From Pyronema omphalodes (taxonomy: Eukaryota > Ascomycota > Pezizomycetes > Pezizales > Pyronemataceae), in contig JAJJXM010000014.1 in the NCBI GenBank assembly GCA_024516155.1, positions 62,001 to 126,000 on the forward strand: 64,000 nt of DNA. Reading direction: 5' to 3'. Position numbers and translations under genes: made by a program. Position 1 is the first letter of the stretch, and every line of letters begins with the position of its first letter. Shown one piece after another: positions 1 through 11,400 of this stretch. The notes beneath the pieces were generated by a model. The model did no database searches. It had not been told where the DNA came from and was given only the letters and a program-made list of their open reading frames with translations.

Positions 1-514
1 GGTGGTGTTGCGAGAAGTTGGCGTTGGGGAGCTGTCTCGGGGAGACGCGTCGTCGTTGCTGGAATCCTCGCTGACGTCAGAGCACGTGTCTACGTGCATC
101 TCAACGTCGGACGCGTCGGACTCGTGCGGCTCTGCGTTAGCGCGTGGATTTTTTTCGGGCGCCCGAGGGGGTTCTTTATCGGGGGGGAGAGGTTGTTTCT
201 CCACAACGGTGGATCGGGTAGGCATCGGAATGTCGGAATAAGTTTGTTTGGCGGTAGCGACAAGGAATCCGCGATTGAGACGATGATTGTTGATGTGGGT
301 GGAGGGTGGTGTTGATGGAACCGGTTCGCGGGGCTTTTCTCAGGGGCCCGAAAACTCCTTTTCGATGAAAACTCAACGAAAAAGAGAGGGCCTGATCTGG
401 AAATGCTGCGAATAGGTAATTCGGGGCTGCCGAACAATAATCCGCGATAAAATCTTGCGATTTCGGCGTGGTTGTTGAAAAGGCAGGGGGGGGGTCGCTC
501 TTTGCTGGGTGGTG
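1..514 (-). pseudogene. Inverted LINE 5' end (5' UTR and start of ORF1)
   Basis: This stretch is the reverse complement of the 5' end of the full-length LINE at 3692. It holds the antisense start of ORF1 (Ser/Asp-rich N terminus) and the 5' UTR, and reaches within a few bases of the LINE 5' terminus at about 514. A sense LINE 3' UTR follows directly. An inverted 5' part joined to a sense 3' part is the structure expected from twin priming in LINE insertion. The left edge lies outside the window, so two separate insertions cannot be ruled out. Confidence 0.8.
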
Positions 515-880
515 CTACGATGGCGTTGATTGTTTAACTTTGCTTTGGTTTCGTTTTTGCTTTGTGGAGGAAATAAAGGAGGAAAAATGGTTAAAAATGG
601 GAGGGGAAGGGAGGAGGAAAGGGAAAAGCCCGGCGAGGCGGCCTCTGTGCAAGCAGGGCACTGGAACAGCAGACGCGGTTGGACAACAGGACCACCGAAG
701 TAATAGTGGGGACAGGACCACAAAATCACAGCCTAAGGGAGGATCAGCGAAGGTAGAGACGGGACTTTGTTTTGTTTTTGCTTTTGACTTTCCATGTACT
801 ATAAACCTGTACCCTCGTCATAACCAATAAGGTTGCATACGAGTAATGAATAAACAAACAAACAAACAAACAAACAAACA
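515..880 (+). mobile_element. LINE copy L1, 3' UTR and AAAC tail
   Basis: Only the LINE 3' UTR is present. It has the block shared by all these copies (GGAGGAAATAAAGG, then a GCAGGGCACTGGAACAGCAG segment) and ends in AATGAATAAACAAAC followed by further CAAA units at 844-880. The AAAC microsatellite is the 3' terminus used in target-primed reverse transcription. No coding sequence remains. Probably the sense half of the same insertion as the inverted piece at 1-514. Confidence 0.85.
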
Positions 881-1757
881 GACCCCTCGGCACCTGCTCC
901 TCAGCTGCCCAGACCACCAGGACGCCCGGACAACACTTCGACAGGATCTCAAACTCCACAGGAATTCCCTGATCAATTTGGACAACATCCTCTACACCCC
1001 CTCCGGCACAAAGGCTCTCTCTTCGTTTATCTCCGCGACAAAGGTCGCTACTTCGGTATGGGCTCATGCCAGGTTAAGTAGGACTCGCAGGCGAGACCAC
1101 CCCCGTTTCATTGACAGCTAATAAGCAGTACCGCCTGACTTCTCCGTGCGTTATAGATTCGTCGTTCTCTTTTGACATCATGTATTCCTTCTCATTTTCT
1201 TTGCTTTTCTGTTTCCTTTGTTATCGCGGGCGGAGTTGGATAGGAGAAGACAGTGGAAGGAGAAGGGACCAGGGTAGGAAGGGGGGACGGGATTGCGCGA
1301 CGAGAGTTTTTCCTTTGATTATTTCCTTTCTTTTGTTTTGTGTTTAAGGGCGGAAGGGGTATACGGGATTGCACGAGGAGACAGAGGCGCGATGGGAAGG
1401 GGCAGAGTGGCCCGGCGGAGGTTATCTTTTTCTTTTTGCTCGTGGAGGAAATAAAGGCGGGAAAAACGTCTAAAACATGGGAGGGGAAGGGTGGAGGAAA
1501 GAGAGGACACCCGGCGCGGTGGCCTCTGTGCGAACAGGGCACTGGAACAGCAGACGCGGTTGGACAACAAGACCAACGAAGTAATAGTGGGGACAGGACC
1601 ACAAAATCACAGCCTAAGGGAGGATCAGCGGAGGTAGAGACGGGACTTTGTTTTGTTTTTGCTTTTGACTTTCCATGTACTATAAACCTGTACCCTCGTC
1701 ATAACCAATAAGGTTGCATACGAGCAATGAATAAACAAACAAACAAACAAACAAACA
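880..1757 (+). mobile_element. LINE copy L2, 5'-truncated (end of ORF2, 3' UTR, tail)
   Basis: L2 starts right after the AAAC tail of L1 and carries the last ~80 codons of ORF2, ending at a TAA at 1119-1121, then the 3' UTR and a new AAAC tail (about 1727-1757). The coding part matches the ORF2 C terminus of L3 and L5 (His/Cys-type LLLSCPDH motif, then a basic tail). It is nearly identical to L3, so the two are recent or were duplicated together. Confidence 0.85.
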
Positions 1758-3225
1758 CAGCTGAAGTGTTCGATGCAGAGGTGCGCGCAATTCAAGAATG
1801 CCTCTTAACGTGCTTGAAATACATCGCTCGCCTCAACCTCCACAACCGTCGACTGTACATCTTTAGCGACAACAAAGCTGCGCTCCAACGTGCCTCACAC
1901 CTCCGACGCGGCCCCGGCCAGGAAATAGCCTACACTATACATGAGACAGCCGAAGCCCTACTACAACACGACGTCACAGTCACCCTCCATTGGATCCCCG
2001 GTCACTCCGACATACCCGGCAGCGATGCCGCAGACCGCCTGGCTAAACAAGCCACCGAATCCCTCCCCCGTGCGAATCTACCCATTACACTCACCCGGCT
2101 ATGCAAGAAAGCACGCGAGAAGACCGTCACCGAGTGGACACACTGGTACTCCTCCTCCGATCGACCACACACATACTCTGCCCCGCACCGGAGACGCATG
2201 GATCCCATCTACGTCGACAACCCCCGGTGGCTCTCTACCGCGATCCTTGGTCTCCGTACAGGACACGGATACTTTCTGGACTACCTGGCACACCCGCTGA
2301 CAGACTCCTACTCATCGCGACATTGTAGCTGCCCGCTACACCCCCCTCAGACCCCTCGGCACCTGCTCCTCAGCTGCCCAGATCACCAGGACGCCCGGAC
2401 AACACTTCGACAGGATCTCAAACTCCACAAGAATTCCCGGATCAATTTGGACAACATCCTCTACACCCCCTCCGGCACAAAGGCTCTCTCTTCGTTTATC
2501 TCCGCAACAAAGGTCGCTACTTCGGTATGGGCTCATGCCAGGTTAAGTAGGACTCGCAGGCGAGACCACCCCCGTTTCATTGACAGCTAATAAGCAGTAC
2601 CGCTTGACTTCTCCGTGCGTTATAGATTCGTCGTTCTCTTTTGACATCATGTATTCCTTCTCATTTTCTTTGCTTTTCTGTTTCCTTTGTTATCGCGGGC
2701 GGAGTTGGATAGGAGAAGACAGTGGAAGGAGAAGGGACCAGGGTAGGAAGGGGGGACGGGATTGCGCGACGAGAGTTTTTCCTTTGATTATTTCCTTTCT
2801 TTTGTTTTGTCTTTAAGGGCGGAAGGGGTATACGGGATCGCACGAGGAGAGAGAGGCGCGATGGGAAGGGGCAGAGTGGGCCGGCGGAGGTTATCTTTTT
2901 CTTTTTGCTCGTGGAGGAAATAAAGGCGGGAAAAACGGCTAAAACATGGGAGGGGAAGGGTGGAGGAAAGAGAGGACACCCGGTGCGGTGGCCTCTGTGC
3001 GAACAGGGCACTGGAACAGCAGACGCGGTTGGACAACAAGACCAACGAAGTAATAGTGGGGACAGGACCACAAAATCACAGCCTAAGGGAGGATCAGCGG
3101 AGGTAGAGACGGGACTTTGTTTTGTTTTTGCTTTTGACTTTCCATGTACTATAAACCTGTACCCTCGTCATAACCAATAAGGTTGCATACGAGTAATGAA
3201 TAAACAAACAAACAAACAAACAAAC
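1757..3225 (+). mobile_element. LINE copy L3, 5'-truncated at RNase H
   Basis: L3 begins immediately after the AAAC tail of L2, inside the ORF2 RNase H domain, and runs through the ORF2 stop at 2588-2590 and the 3' UTR to an AAAC tail at 3200-3225. It is the third head-to-tail LINE fragment in a row; each begins where the previous tail ends. The sequence after the tail is the host minisatellite. Confidence 0.87.
1758..2590 (+). pseudogene. LINE ORF2 C-terminal fragment (RNase H and tail)
   Basis: Open for 277 codons but lacking endonuclease and reverse transcriptase, so not functional alone. Visible RNase H features are the TAEVFDAEVRAIQ segment with the catalytic Glu, the FSDNKAAL segment with the catalytic Asp, and HWIPGHSDIPGSDAADRLAK with the last catalytic Asp. 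After RNase H comes a conserved ILGLRTGHGYFLD block and a CPLHPPQTPRHLLLSCPDH cysteine/histidine motif typical of the C terminus of Tad-like ORF2. In an intact element this domain would remove the RNA strand after cDNA synthesis. Confidence 0.85.
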
Positions 3226-3691
3226 CAACTATGCACCTTGCGCCGCCGCTTTTACTCCACAATTCTCAGCTATTTCCAAGTAATGTTCTCCTCCGGCCGC
3301 TGTTCTTCCACCATTCTCAGCTATTTCCTAACCATCGACCTCCCTTCGCCGCTTTTCCTCCACAATTGTCATCGATTTTCTAACCATCGACCTCTTCCCG
3401 CCGCTTTTCCTCCACCATTCTCAGCTATTTCCTAACTATCGATCTCCCTCTGCCGCTTTTCCTCCACGATTATCAGCTATTTACAACCATCGACCTCCCG
3501 CCGCTGCATTTCCTCCACAATTATCCACCTTTTCCAACTATCGACCTCCCTCCGCCGCTTTCCCTCCACCATTCACCACCTTTTCCAACTATCGACCTCC
3601 CTCCGCCGCTTTTCCTCCGCCATTCTCAGCTATTTCCTAACCATCGACCTCCCTCCGCCGCATTTCATCCACAAATCTCAGCTATTTCAAC
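3226..3691 (+). repeat. 53-bp minisatellite, LINE L4 target site
   Basis: About nine degenerate copies of a unit near 53 bp with core CTATCGACCTCCCTCCGCCG and CTCAGCTATTTCC. Copies differ by substitutions and small indels. The array resumes at 26342 beyond the LINE, so the LINE is inserted in it. The last 14 bases (3678-3691, TCAGCTATTTCAAC) are the left target-site duplication. No reading frame is apparent. Confidence 0.85.
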
Positions 3692-3982
3692 GACACCACC
3701 CAGCAAAGAGCGACCCCCCCCCTGCCTTTTCAACAACCACGCCGAAATCGCAAGATTTTATCGCGGATTATTGTTCGGCAGCCCCAAATTACCCATTCGC
3801 AGCCTTTCCAGACCAGGCTCTCTCTTTTTCGTTGAGATTTCATTGAAAAAGAGTTTTCGTGCTCCTGAGAAAAGCCCCGCGAACCGGTTCCATCAACACC
3901 GCCCCCCACACACATCAAAAATCATCATTCTGATCGCGGATTCCTTGTCGCCACCGGAAAAACAACTTATTCCGAGACTCCG
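3692..3982 (+). promoter_or_regulatory. LINE L4 5' UTR, probable internal promoter
   Basis: 291 bases from the LINE 5' terminus to the ORF1 ATG. It contains a C-rich run with AGCGACCCCCCCCCTGCC followed by TTTTCAACAAC. A similar block starts the ORF1-only elements N1 and N2 (near 41260 and 45060) although their ORF1 proteins are different. Conservation of the very 5' end between subfamilies is what a LINE internal promoter would show; the promoter role is inferred. Confidence 0.55.
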
Positions 3983-5698
3983 ATGCCTCCCCGATCCTCC
4001 GCTGTTGACAAACAGCCCCTCCCCCCCGACAAAGCACCCCCTCGGGCGCTCGCGACGAAGAAACGCGCTAACGCGGAGCCGCAAGGGTCCGACGCGTCCG
4101 ACACGGAAATGCACGTAGACACGTGCTCTGACGTCAGCGAGGACTCTAGCGACGACGACGCGTCTTTCCGCGCGGACTCCCCCACGCCTGCGACCCGCAA
4201 CAATGCCAACCCCATCCCCAAGACCCCCCATAATAAGAAAACCCTACCTGACGTCAACTGCGACACCCCCGACCCTATCACCAACATTGACCCCCGTTAT
4301 ACCGTCCACAACACCACCGGCAAAAATAACAAACGCCAAGCCACATCCACCGCCCACTCCGTGACACACATCGCCGCCGATCCCACTCCTGTTCCAGCCA
4401 ACGTCAAACGCATCCAACCCACTGCTGACACCTCCCCTGCCGACGATTCCCGCTTGACCCTCGAGCAACTATCCGACACCGTCAACACCGCCAAGGACAT
4501 GTTCCGACACGCAGACAGAGCAAGGAACGATAGAATCTGCCAGGCGTTCCGATCCATCCACACATACCAATCCACCATCCGTGCCGTTCACGACCTTCTG
4601 TCCCGTATTGCCCCGTTATACTCCCCAACGAAGACATTTCAGCCCTCCTTTCCCCCGCCGAATCCTCCACCCCCGAGAACCCAACTATCCCCGCTCCACC
4701 ACCCCCCGAATCCAACGACCTTCCTTCTATTCATGCACCCTCCCCGGCTGCCTCCTCCCCCAAGGATCTTGCCTACTGGAAACAATGCTGTCTTGAAGCT
4801 GAAAACGAGCTCAAGAAACACAAGGTCCCCCTCCCCGTCCACGCCCCCCGCCCCGATCCGAACCCCTCCACCTCATGCCAAGCACAAGGACCCGCAACGA
4901 AAGTGTTGTTCCCCGGTGCCGCCCCCACGCCTCCTAAACAGACCCCTAAGCCTGCCAAAGCCCAAAAGAAAACTCCCCCCAGCCCCAGAGACATCATCAT
5001 CCCCTGCCCAGACCCCCGCTCCCTCCCAGATAGCGCGAAAGCGGCCATCGGTCTCTCCATCAACGCTGCCCTCCAAGAAACAAAGGTTCCCGAACCACAT
5101 CTCCATCATGACGGTCAAACGCAACATGAAAGGAAACCTCATGCTCACCCCCCCCCCCCCCCGCAAACCTCACCCGAAGAACTGACCCCCCACCTGCCCC
5201 TAATCCTCGAAGCCGCCCGACGTGAACATCCCTGTTTGCTCCCCCCTAGGCTTAACGAAAAGTGGTACAAACTGGCTGTCCACGGTATCCCGACCGACGT
5301 TTTCCCAGGGACCGAGGAAGGCTTGACACGCCTGAAGAATGAGGTCGAACGCAGTCACAATGTCAACCTTACGCAGCTACCACGCTACATGTCACACCCA
5401 GAGAAGAGGGCTGGTAAGTCAGCATCGAGCGTAATGATAGCCCTCCGATCTAGTGACGAATATAACACTCTGAAACGCACGAAAGTTGTCGTGCTCTTCA
5501 AACCTCGCTGAGTGACTGAGTTCTTCTGAGCCCGCTCCATTGACCAGTGCCGCTGATGTTAAAAGGTCGGCCACCACCACGCTACCTGCGCCCCCGATAA
5601 TGGTCCCGTCTGCGCCATCTGCGCCCTTACCCACCCGACCGCGTACCACCCATGCGCAGCCTGCCCCTCACTTAAAGGTCGCAAATGCATCCACACCG
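3983..5698 (+). pseudogene. LINE L4 ORF1, 5' part (nucleic-acid-binding protein)
   Basis: ORF1 proteins of Tad-like LINEs coat the element RNA. The N terminus (from 3983) is Pro/Ser/Asp-rich and disordered, followed by a helical segment around 4455-4560. The original frame is lost between about 4640 and 4900 and continues in the frame seen at 4903-5511 (block TEEGLTRLKNEVERSHNVNL), so there is one frameshift. Two stops follow at about 5509 and 5527, and two more in the first zinc knuckle near 5550. The knuckle series CAIC...HPC, CAAC...C starts near 5606 and is cut at 5698 by Ty3 T1; it resumes at 21398 in the same frame. Confidence 0.82.
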
Positions 5699-6231
5699 TG
5701 TCAGGGAACTAAGAACGGACGTTCGAAGAACACACTGAACACTACCGGCAGGGGGGGACTAGGTGGGTTCCGGGATACGGGAACGGAAAGACAAGGACCG
5801 AAGTGCACGACAGACGGACGGCACACGAGACAAGGACAGGGACAAGGACAAGAATGACGTGAGACTTGAGAAGAGGAGTCTTTATTTAAAGGACAAGGGA
5901 AAGACACAAGACGTTCGATGGAGAACTCAACGACGGGGAGGCAAGCCTCCTTATGTAGGAAGGGCGGCCAGCATTCTTGCTGGGCCGTCATCCAACATCG
6001 CTACATGACAGCTTCCATTCTCCATCATTTCACCTGCGACGCCACAGCTCTCCAACTCATGGTACGTCATCCATCATCAGTCAGTCCATCAACAACAACG
6101 GCACGGCACACACAACAACACAACGACAACACAACACAATACGGCAAGACAACGGCACGACGTCAACCACAACAACGACAACACAATGGTGACGCAACAA
6201 CACAACGGCTCGTCACCGGTGTGCCGTGACA
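5699..6231 (-). repeat. 3' LTR of T1
   Basis: 533 bases, TGTCAGGG...CGTGACA on the plus strand. Contains the family marks: a CAACA/ACAAC-rich U3 end, the hairpin GGAGGCTTGCCTCC and the sequence ACGTTCGAT that pairs with the PBS. Left flank is the CACCG duplication. Confidence 0.93.
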
Positions 6232-6244
6232 GTACCCCCCCCCG

Positions 6245-7540
6245 TTAGGCTCGAGTTCCTACGAGAGGAGAAGGCTTGTCTGGGTATAGCTGATGGAATC
6301 TCTCAGCGGCCTCGGTTTCTGATAGGTTCGTTTCCGGTCCCCAGGTTGGAGAGTCATGGCCGGTCCACTTGACGAGGTACTGCAGGTTTCCTCTTGACCA
6401 ACGGCTATCCACAATTTCATCCACGAACCATTCCTCTTCACCGTCTACCACTACCGGTAGGGGCGGTGGGATAATCTGGCCAGGGAGGGGGTGCGAAGGG
6501 GCTGGGTTTAGTAGGGATACGGGGAAGGTCCTGTGATGTTGCACTGTCTCCGGTACATCCAACTCGTAGGCGTAGGATCCAGTGGGCCGGACCACGGTGA
6601 AGGGGCCTAGGTGTTTGTTTTCTAGTTTCTTTGAGGGGCGGCGGGTTCTGAGGTTGCGGGCGTCCAGCCAAACCAGGTCTCCTGGGTTGAAGACCGGCGC
6701 GGGGCGTCGGGAATTGTCAGCGGCCTCCACGTGGCGGGCTTGGGCGTATTTCATTTCAGAGCGTAGGACGTTATGGATGTGTGACATCCTTTCCGCTACC
6801 TCGTTTGCTTTCACTTCTTCAGGATTGTCTGTCCTGATTTTCAATTCGAAGGAGCATTTGGGGTGTCGGCCGTATACGGCGTAGAACGGAATCAGCAACG
6901 TCGTATCTGATACTTGATTATTTGCGGCAAATTCTGCCAGCGGTAAAAATTTCTTCCAGTCGTCTTGTAGATAACAGAAGTACGCGCGGAGATATTGCTC
7001 CGTGACCGCGTTGAGTCTTTCAGTTTGGCCATCGGTCTGGGGGTGGAAAGGCGTGCTCGTGGCGATCTTGATGCCCATGCAATTTGCCAGGTGTTTCCAA
7101 AAGTGGGCAACAAATTGCGGGCCGCGGTCGGACACTACTGTGTTTGGCAGACCGTGCAGTTTGAATACGTTTTCCAGGAAGAGTTGCGCGAAACCTTCCG
7201 CGTCTATCGTGGAGTGACAGGGCACCAAGTGCCGCTGTTTGGTGAGTCGGCAAACGACCGCACATATTGCGTCGAAGCCATCTGATATCGGCAGTCCAGT
7301 AACAAAGTCCTCAGATATGTTCTGCCACTGGTGGTGCAGGACCGGTAGGGGTTTCAAGGTTCCGTAGGGTCCGTGGCGGGTAGCTTTTGTTCTTTTACAA
7401 GCGTGGCAATTTAAGAGGAATTGATCCACATCTTTTCTCATCGAAGGCCAGTAATAATTCCTGGCGAGGAGTTCGAAAGTCTTTGCACGGCCCGGGTGTC
7501 CCATGGTGGGGGGGTCGTGGTGATCTTGCAGTAGTTTCAA
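6245..7540 (-). pseudogene. T1 integrase with chromodomain
   Basis: Integrase part of pol, open for 431 codons. N-terminal HHCC zinc region: GHPGRAKTFELLARNYYW then NCHACKR. Catalytic core: Asp in SEDFVTGLP, Asp in VVSDRGPQF, Glu in AVTEQYLRAY, with the FHPQTDGQTER signature. C-terminal GPY/F-like segment (LGPFTVVRP) and a chromodomain (EEWFVDEIVDSRW, then LVKWTGHDSPTW), which in this group steers insertion to modified chromatin. It is separated from the upstream RT frame by stops at about 7631 and 7540, so the polyprotein is broken. Confidence 0.93.
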
Positions 7541-7630
7541 TCATAGTTTGTCCAGCGTGGGGACATAGAGGCAGTCTCGGTAGTACAATCTGTTTTCCAA
7601 CACGGAGCAATCGGCGAGTGATATGTCCTT

Positions 7631-9117
7631 TCAGATTTGTGTACCGTCTTCCAGCATTCCCAACACTCGGTTTGGGAATGAATCTGTCTTGTAGCCCTCC
7701 TTAAAGAGGAGGTCCACTTCGGAGGGTGCAAGTTTCATGGGCGGGGTCATGCACAATTGGAAGTTTTGTGGCTTTAGAACAGCTTGCTGATTCGCTAGTA
7801 TACGTTCGTCTCCCTCTCCCTGGAGGTCGGCGGCTCGTCTTGTCAGGGAGTCCGGTTTTCCTCCCAACGTTCCCGGACGATAGGTGATCACAAAGTTGAA
7901 CCGAGACAGGAATTCGGACCAGCGTGCTTGTCGTCTGTTTAGTAGCTTTGTTGTCATAAAGTATTCGAGGTTCTTGTGGTCTGTCAATACGTTTATCGGG
8001 AAGGCGGAGCCCTCCAAGTGTGGATGCCATTCTTCGAAACATCGAACTATTGCCAGTAGTTCTTTGTCATAGATCTCATAGTTGCATTCCGCCGGGCGAT
8101 GCTTTTTGGAATAAAACGCGACGGGATGTAACACGTTATCGTCGTCGTATTGTGATGATACTCCAGCAGACACATAGTCAGAGGCGTCTGTTACCACTAC
8201 AATCGGTTTCTCGTAGTCGAAGTGCTTGAGAATTGGTGCTGAGGTAAATGCGTTCTTCAGTCGGTCGAAGGCGCTTTGCTGATCTTTACCCCAGGTAAAG
8301 GGGATTGCTTTGCCATCTTGCTTTTTAGTCAAAGCTGTTGGAGGGGAGACTACTTTTGAGTAGTCTTGAATAAATCGTCGGTAGAAGTTCGCGAAACCAA
8401 GGAACTCTTGGACCTGTTTCAGATTGGTTGGTTCCTTCCAGTCTCTGACTGTCGCTACTTTGGAATCCATCATGCGAGTGCCGTCGCGGCCAATGTTGTA
8501 CCCCAGGTACTGGACTTCGGTGTTAGCAAACTTACGCTTCTCTGGCTTCAGGTGTAATTTTTCTTGTTTAAGGCGTTCCAGAATCTTCCGGACATGTGAG
8601 GTGTGATCGGGCTTTGTTTCAGAGAATATGAGGATATCATCCAAGAATGCTGTACAAAACTGGTCCAGGTATGGTCGCAGTACATCGTTGATGAATGCCT
8701 GGAAATCGGCAGGCGCGTTGGTGAGCCCAAAGGGCATCACTTTTGACGCGAATAATCCGTACCTTGTGCGGAAGGCCGTTTTCCATTCTTCGCCTTCTGC
8801 TATTCTAATCAGGTTATAGGCGGTGCGGATGTCTAGGGTTGTAAAATATTCGGCTTTGGAAAGATTGATTATCGTTTCCTGTATCAGTGGCAGCGGGTAC
8901 CGATTCTTTTCGGTCCCTTCATTCAATCTTCGGTTATCCACGCATAGACGTAAGGACCCGCTGATTTCTTCACAAATAATATCGGCGAGGCGGCTGATGA
9001 TTGGGAGCGTTGTATAAAGCCTTTTTCCAAATTCTCATTTAGCCATGCTTTCAGCATCTGTAAGTCGTTGCGTGATAACGAGTATAGGGGACCAAAGGGG
9101 GGAACGAATCCCTCTTT
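7631..9117 (-). pseudogene. T1 reverse transcriptase and RNase H
   Basis: Ty3-type RT and RNase H. Seen in order: [29 protein letters not shown] (catalytic Asp), the palm motif as FLDD rather than the usual [28 protein letters not shown], then RNase H with [10 protein letters not shown] and DKELLAI. The frame is broken near 8957, where a one-base deletion compared with T4 separates the N-terminal part (8958-9117) from the 436-codon frame, and by a stop at 7631. Non-functional as it stands. Confidence 0.92.
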
Positions 9118-9688
9118 CTATGGGATCTTGTGGTCGTAGGGTCGGTGTGGAGGGAGTTCCTTTGCGTTGACCTCCTTGAATAGGTCAAGGTAGTCATGGT
9201 ACTCTTCGGGGATCATGTCCTTTAGTTCTTCATCCGTGAGGGGAGGCTTCTTTTCCAAGCCGACGGCCATTTCGTTCAGCGATAGTGAGAACACTGTCAG
9301 GTTTTCGTCTTCTGACATCTCTTTGAAATCGGAGATGGTCAGACTTGAAATCGCTATTGGGGGGTCATCTGGAGGGTCGAGGACCGGGTTTTCCAATTCC
9401 GGCATGGAGTCTGTGTCGGGCTCGTGGACGACGGAAGGGGGGCCCGAGTCCAGGACCTCGACACCGGTTGTCCTCACAGGTAATGGGGTGCAGTTCCTTA
9501 GGCAGTATTGTGAATCGAAGCTTACGGTGTTGGAGCTGAAGCTTATTGTCACGTCGTGTTTCTTTAGCCAGGGGATGCCCAACACCACCGGGTAGTGGCC
9601 TAACTTGGTGACGAACATGAGGAGGGTTTCCGAGTGACCATTGATGGTACACTCTACTTGGGCGAGGTGGGTGATTTTTCCTGAGGAT
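9118..9688 (-). pseudogene. T1 protease, C-terminal part, and linker
   Basis: Continuation of the aspartic protease domain after its active site: SSGKITHLAQVECTINGH, then VVLGIPWLKKHDVTISF, the conserved Ty3 protease end motif. It is followed by an acidic linker to RT with [10 protein letters not shown]. The active-site half lies beyond D1 at 11462 and upward. The matching sequence in T4 is continuous at this point, which shows D1 is an insertion. Confidence 0.88.
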
Positions 9689-9719
9689 ATAGCCCTATGG
9701 TACAAGAAAACGAGTGAGA

Positions 9720-10240
9720 GTGGTTTAGTTCAAACACCTTCGTGGTTTAGCTAAACACCGAAAGTGTTTAGTTAAACACCCTAAACACCAAAGTTGTTTA
9801 GTCTGATTTAAGGTGTTTAGCTAAACCACCCATCGTTGTTTAAAGGTGTTTAGTTAAACACCCCTAAACACCGAAGTTGTTTAGTGTGATTTACGGTGTT
9901 TAGCTAAACCACCCAGCGTTCTTTAGTTAAACAACTACCTTGATTTTTTTTTTAGAGGGGTTTATTAAAACACCCTAGGGGTGTTTAAATAAACACCTTC
10001 TTTTTCGCTTATTCTTCGGTGTTTATTTAAACATCCTAGGGGTGTTTAAGGATGTTTAAATAAACACCTTCTTTTTTGCTTATTCTTCGGTGTTTAGATG
10101 AACACCATAGGGGTGTTTAAGGATGCTCAAATAAACACATTCTTTTTCGCTTATTCTTTGGTGTTTATTTAAACACCCTAGGGGTGTTCAAATAAACACC
10201 TTCTTCTTTGCTTATTCTTCGGGGTTTATTTGAACTGTCC
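9720..10240. repeat. Palindromic GTGTTTA repeats (left arm of D1)
   Basis: Dense short motifs of type GGTGTTTAG and AAACACC in alternating orientation, forming many small hairpins such as GGTGTTTAGTTAAACACC. A longer sub-unit of about 85-95 bp (CTTATTC then GGTGTTTATTTAAACA) repeats four times at 10000-10220. Unlike the right arm, both orientations are present. Confidence 0.85.
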
Positions 10241-10949
10241 TCTGATGTTCAAATAAACATCCACAGTCCACTTCCTAGGGATGGCTTTTCCATGGTTCAT
10301 ATAAATCACCCTGCAGTGTTCTACTGAACATTCAGTTTTAAACTGTAGAGCTGTGTTCTGCTTATGTTTGTTGATGGAAGTGGATATTGCCTTAGTGCGC
10401 ATCCCTTCCTTATGTTCTGTTCGTTCTGCCGTTGTTGTTCCTCGTTCTTCATCCATTTCATTCACTTGTTTCTCCACCTCCATCTTTCCGTCTTGTTTGA
10501 CTGTAAGTTTTTCCTCATGTCAAATGTTGGTCCCTCTACAGAATTTGCTACTTCATACACCATACGCCACCGGAGGGACAAAAGGGAGAGAGGGGTGGGG
10601 GGGGGGATATGAACTTCTATATGCTCGCTGAGTCAAGTACTGCAAACCAACCCCACAAATATCTACAATGCTAACCAGACAAACAGGATGCTCAGAAAAC
10701 CTAAGTCTATTTATTGAAGCGATCCATGATTCCAGCATATGTAAGGGTCAATTAAGAAAGGCACAAAGCGAATGGTACTATACAGTGAGCAGGAGCAGGA
10801 GTAAGAGGGGTGAGGAGGGACGTGGGAGGTTCCTGTATGTATAGATAGAGGACCTGGCAATAGCTAGAGACATGTTATATAATGAGCGAGTGGTTTAGTA
10901 ATTAATTGAAAACATTTAAAAAATATTTGAGGTGCTTGATCAAACCACT

Positions 10950-11400
10950 ATTGTGCAAGGTGTTTAAATCGGTGTTTAAAGGTGTTTAGTAGGTGTTTAA
11001 ATCGGTGTTTAAAGGTGTTTAGTAGGGGTTTAAAGGTGTTTAAAGGTGTTTAGATCGGTGTTTAAAGGTGTTTAGATCGGTGTTTAAAGGTGTTTAGATC
11101 GGTGTTTAAAGGTGTTTAAAGGTGTTTAAAGGCGTTTAAAGGTGTTTAAATCGGTGTTTAAATCGGTGTTTAAATCGGTGTTTAAAGGTGTTTAGTAGGT
11201 GTTTAAAGGTGTTTAATGGGTGTTTAAAGAGGTGTTTAGTAGGTGTTTAAAGGTGTTTAGTAGGTGTTTAAAGGTGTTTAGTAGGTGTTTAAAGAGGTGT
11301 TTAGTAGGTGTTTAAAGAGGTGTTTAGTAGGTGTTTAAAGGTGTTTAGTAGGTGTTTAAAGAGGTGTTTAGTAAATGAATTTGTGGGTGTTTGAATTAAA
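10950..11400 (+). repeat. Direct GGTGTTTAAA array (right arm of D1)
   Basis: About 35 head-to-tail copies of GGTGTTTAAA and variants with a TCGG, TAGTA or GA spacer, giving periods of 10, 14-15 and about 25 bases. All are in one orientation. Nothing else is visible in this stretch. Confidence 0.9.

Noticed and set aside
844..880. Reading frames starting MNKQTNKQTN at several LINE ends
   Set aside because: They are translations of the AAAC tail running into the next sequence, not proteins.
3226..3691. CRISPR-like array
   Set aside because: Units are contiguous with no unique spacers; it is a minisatellite.
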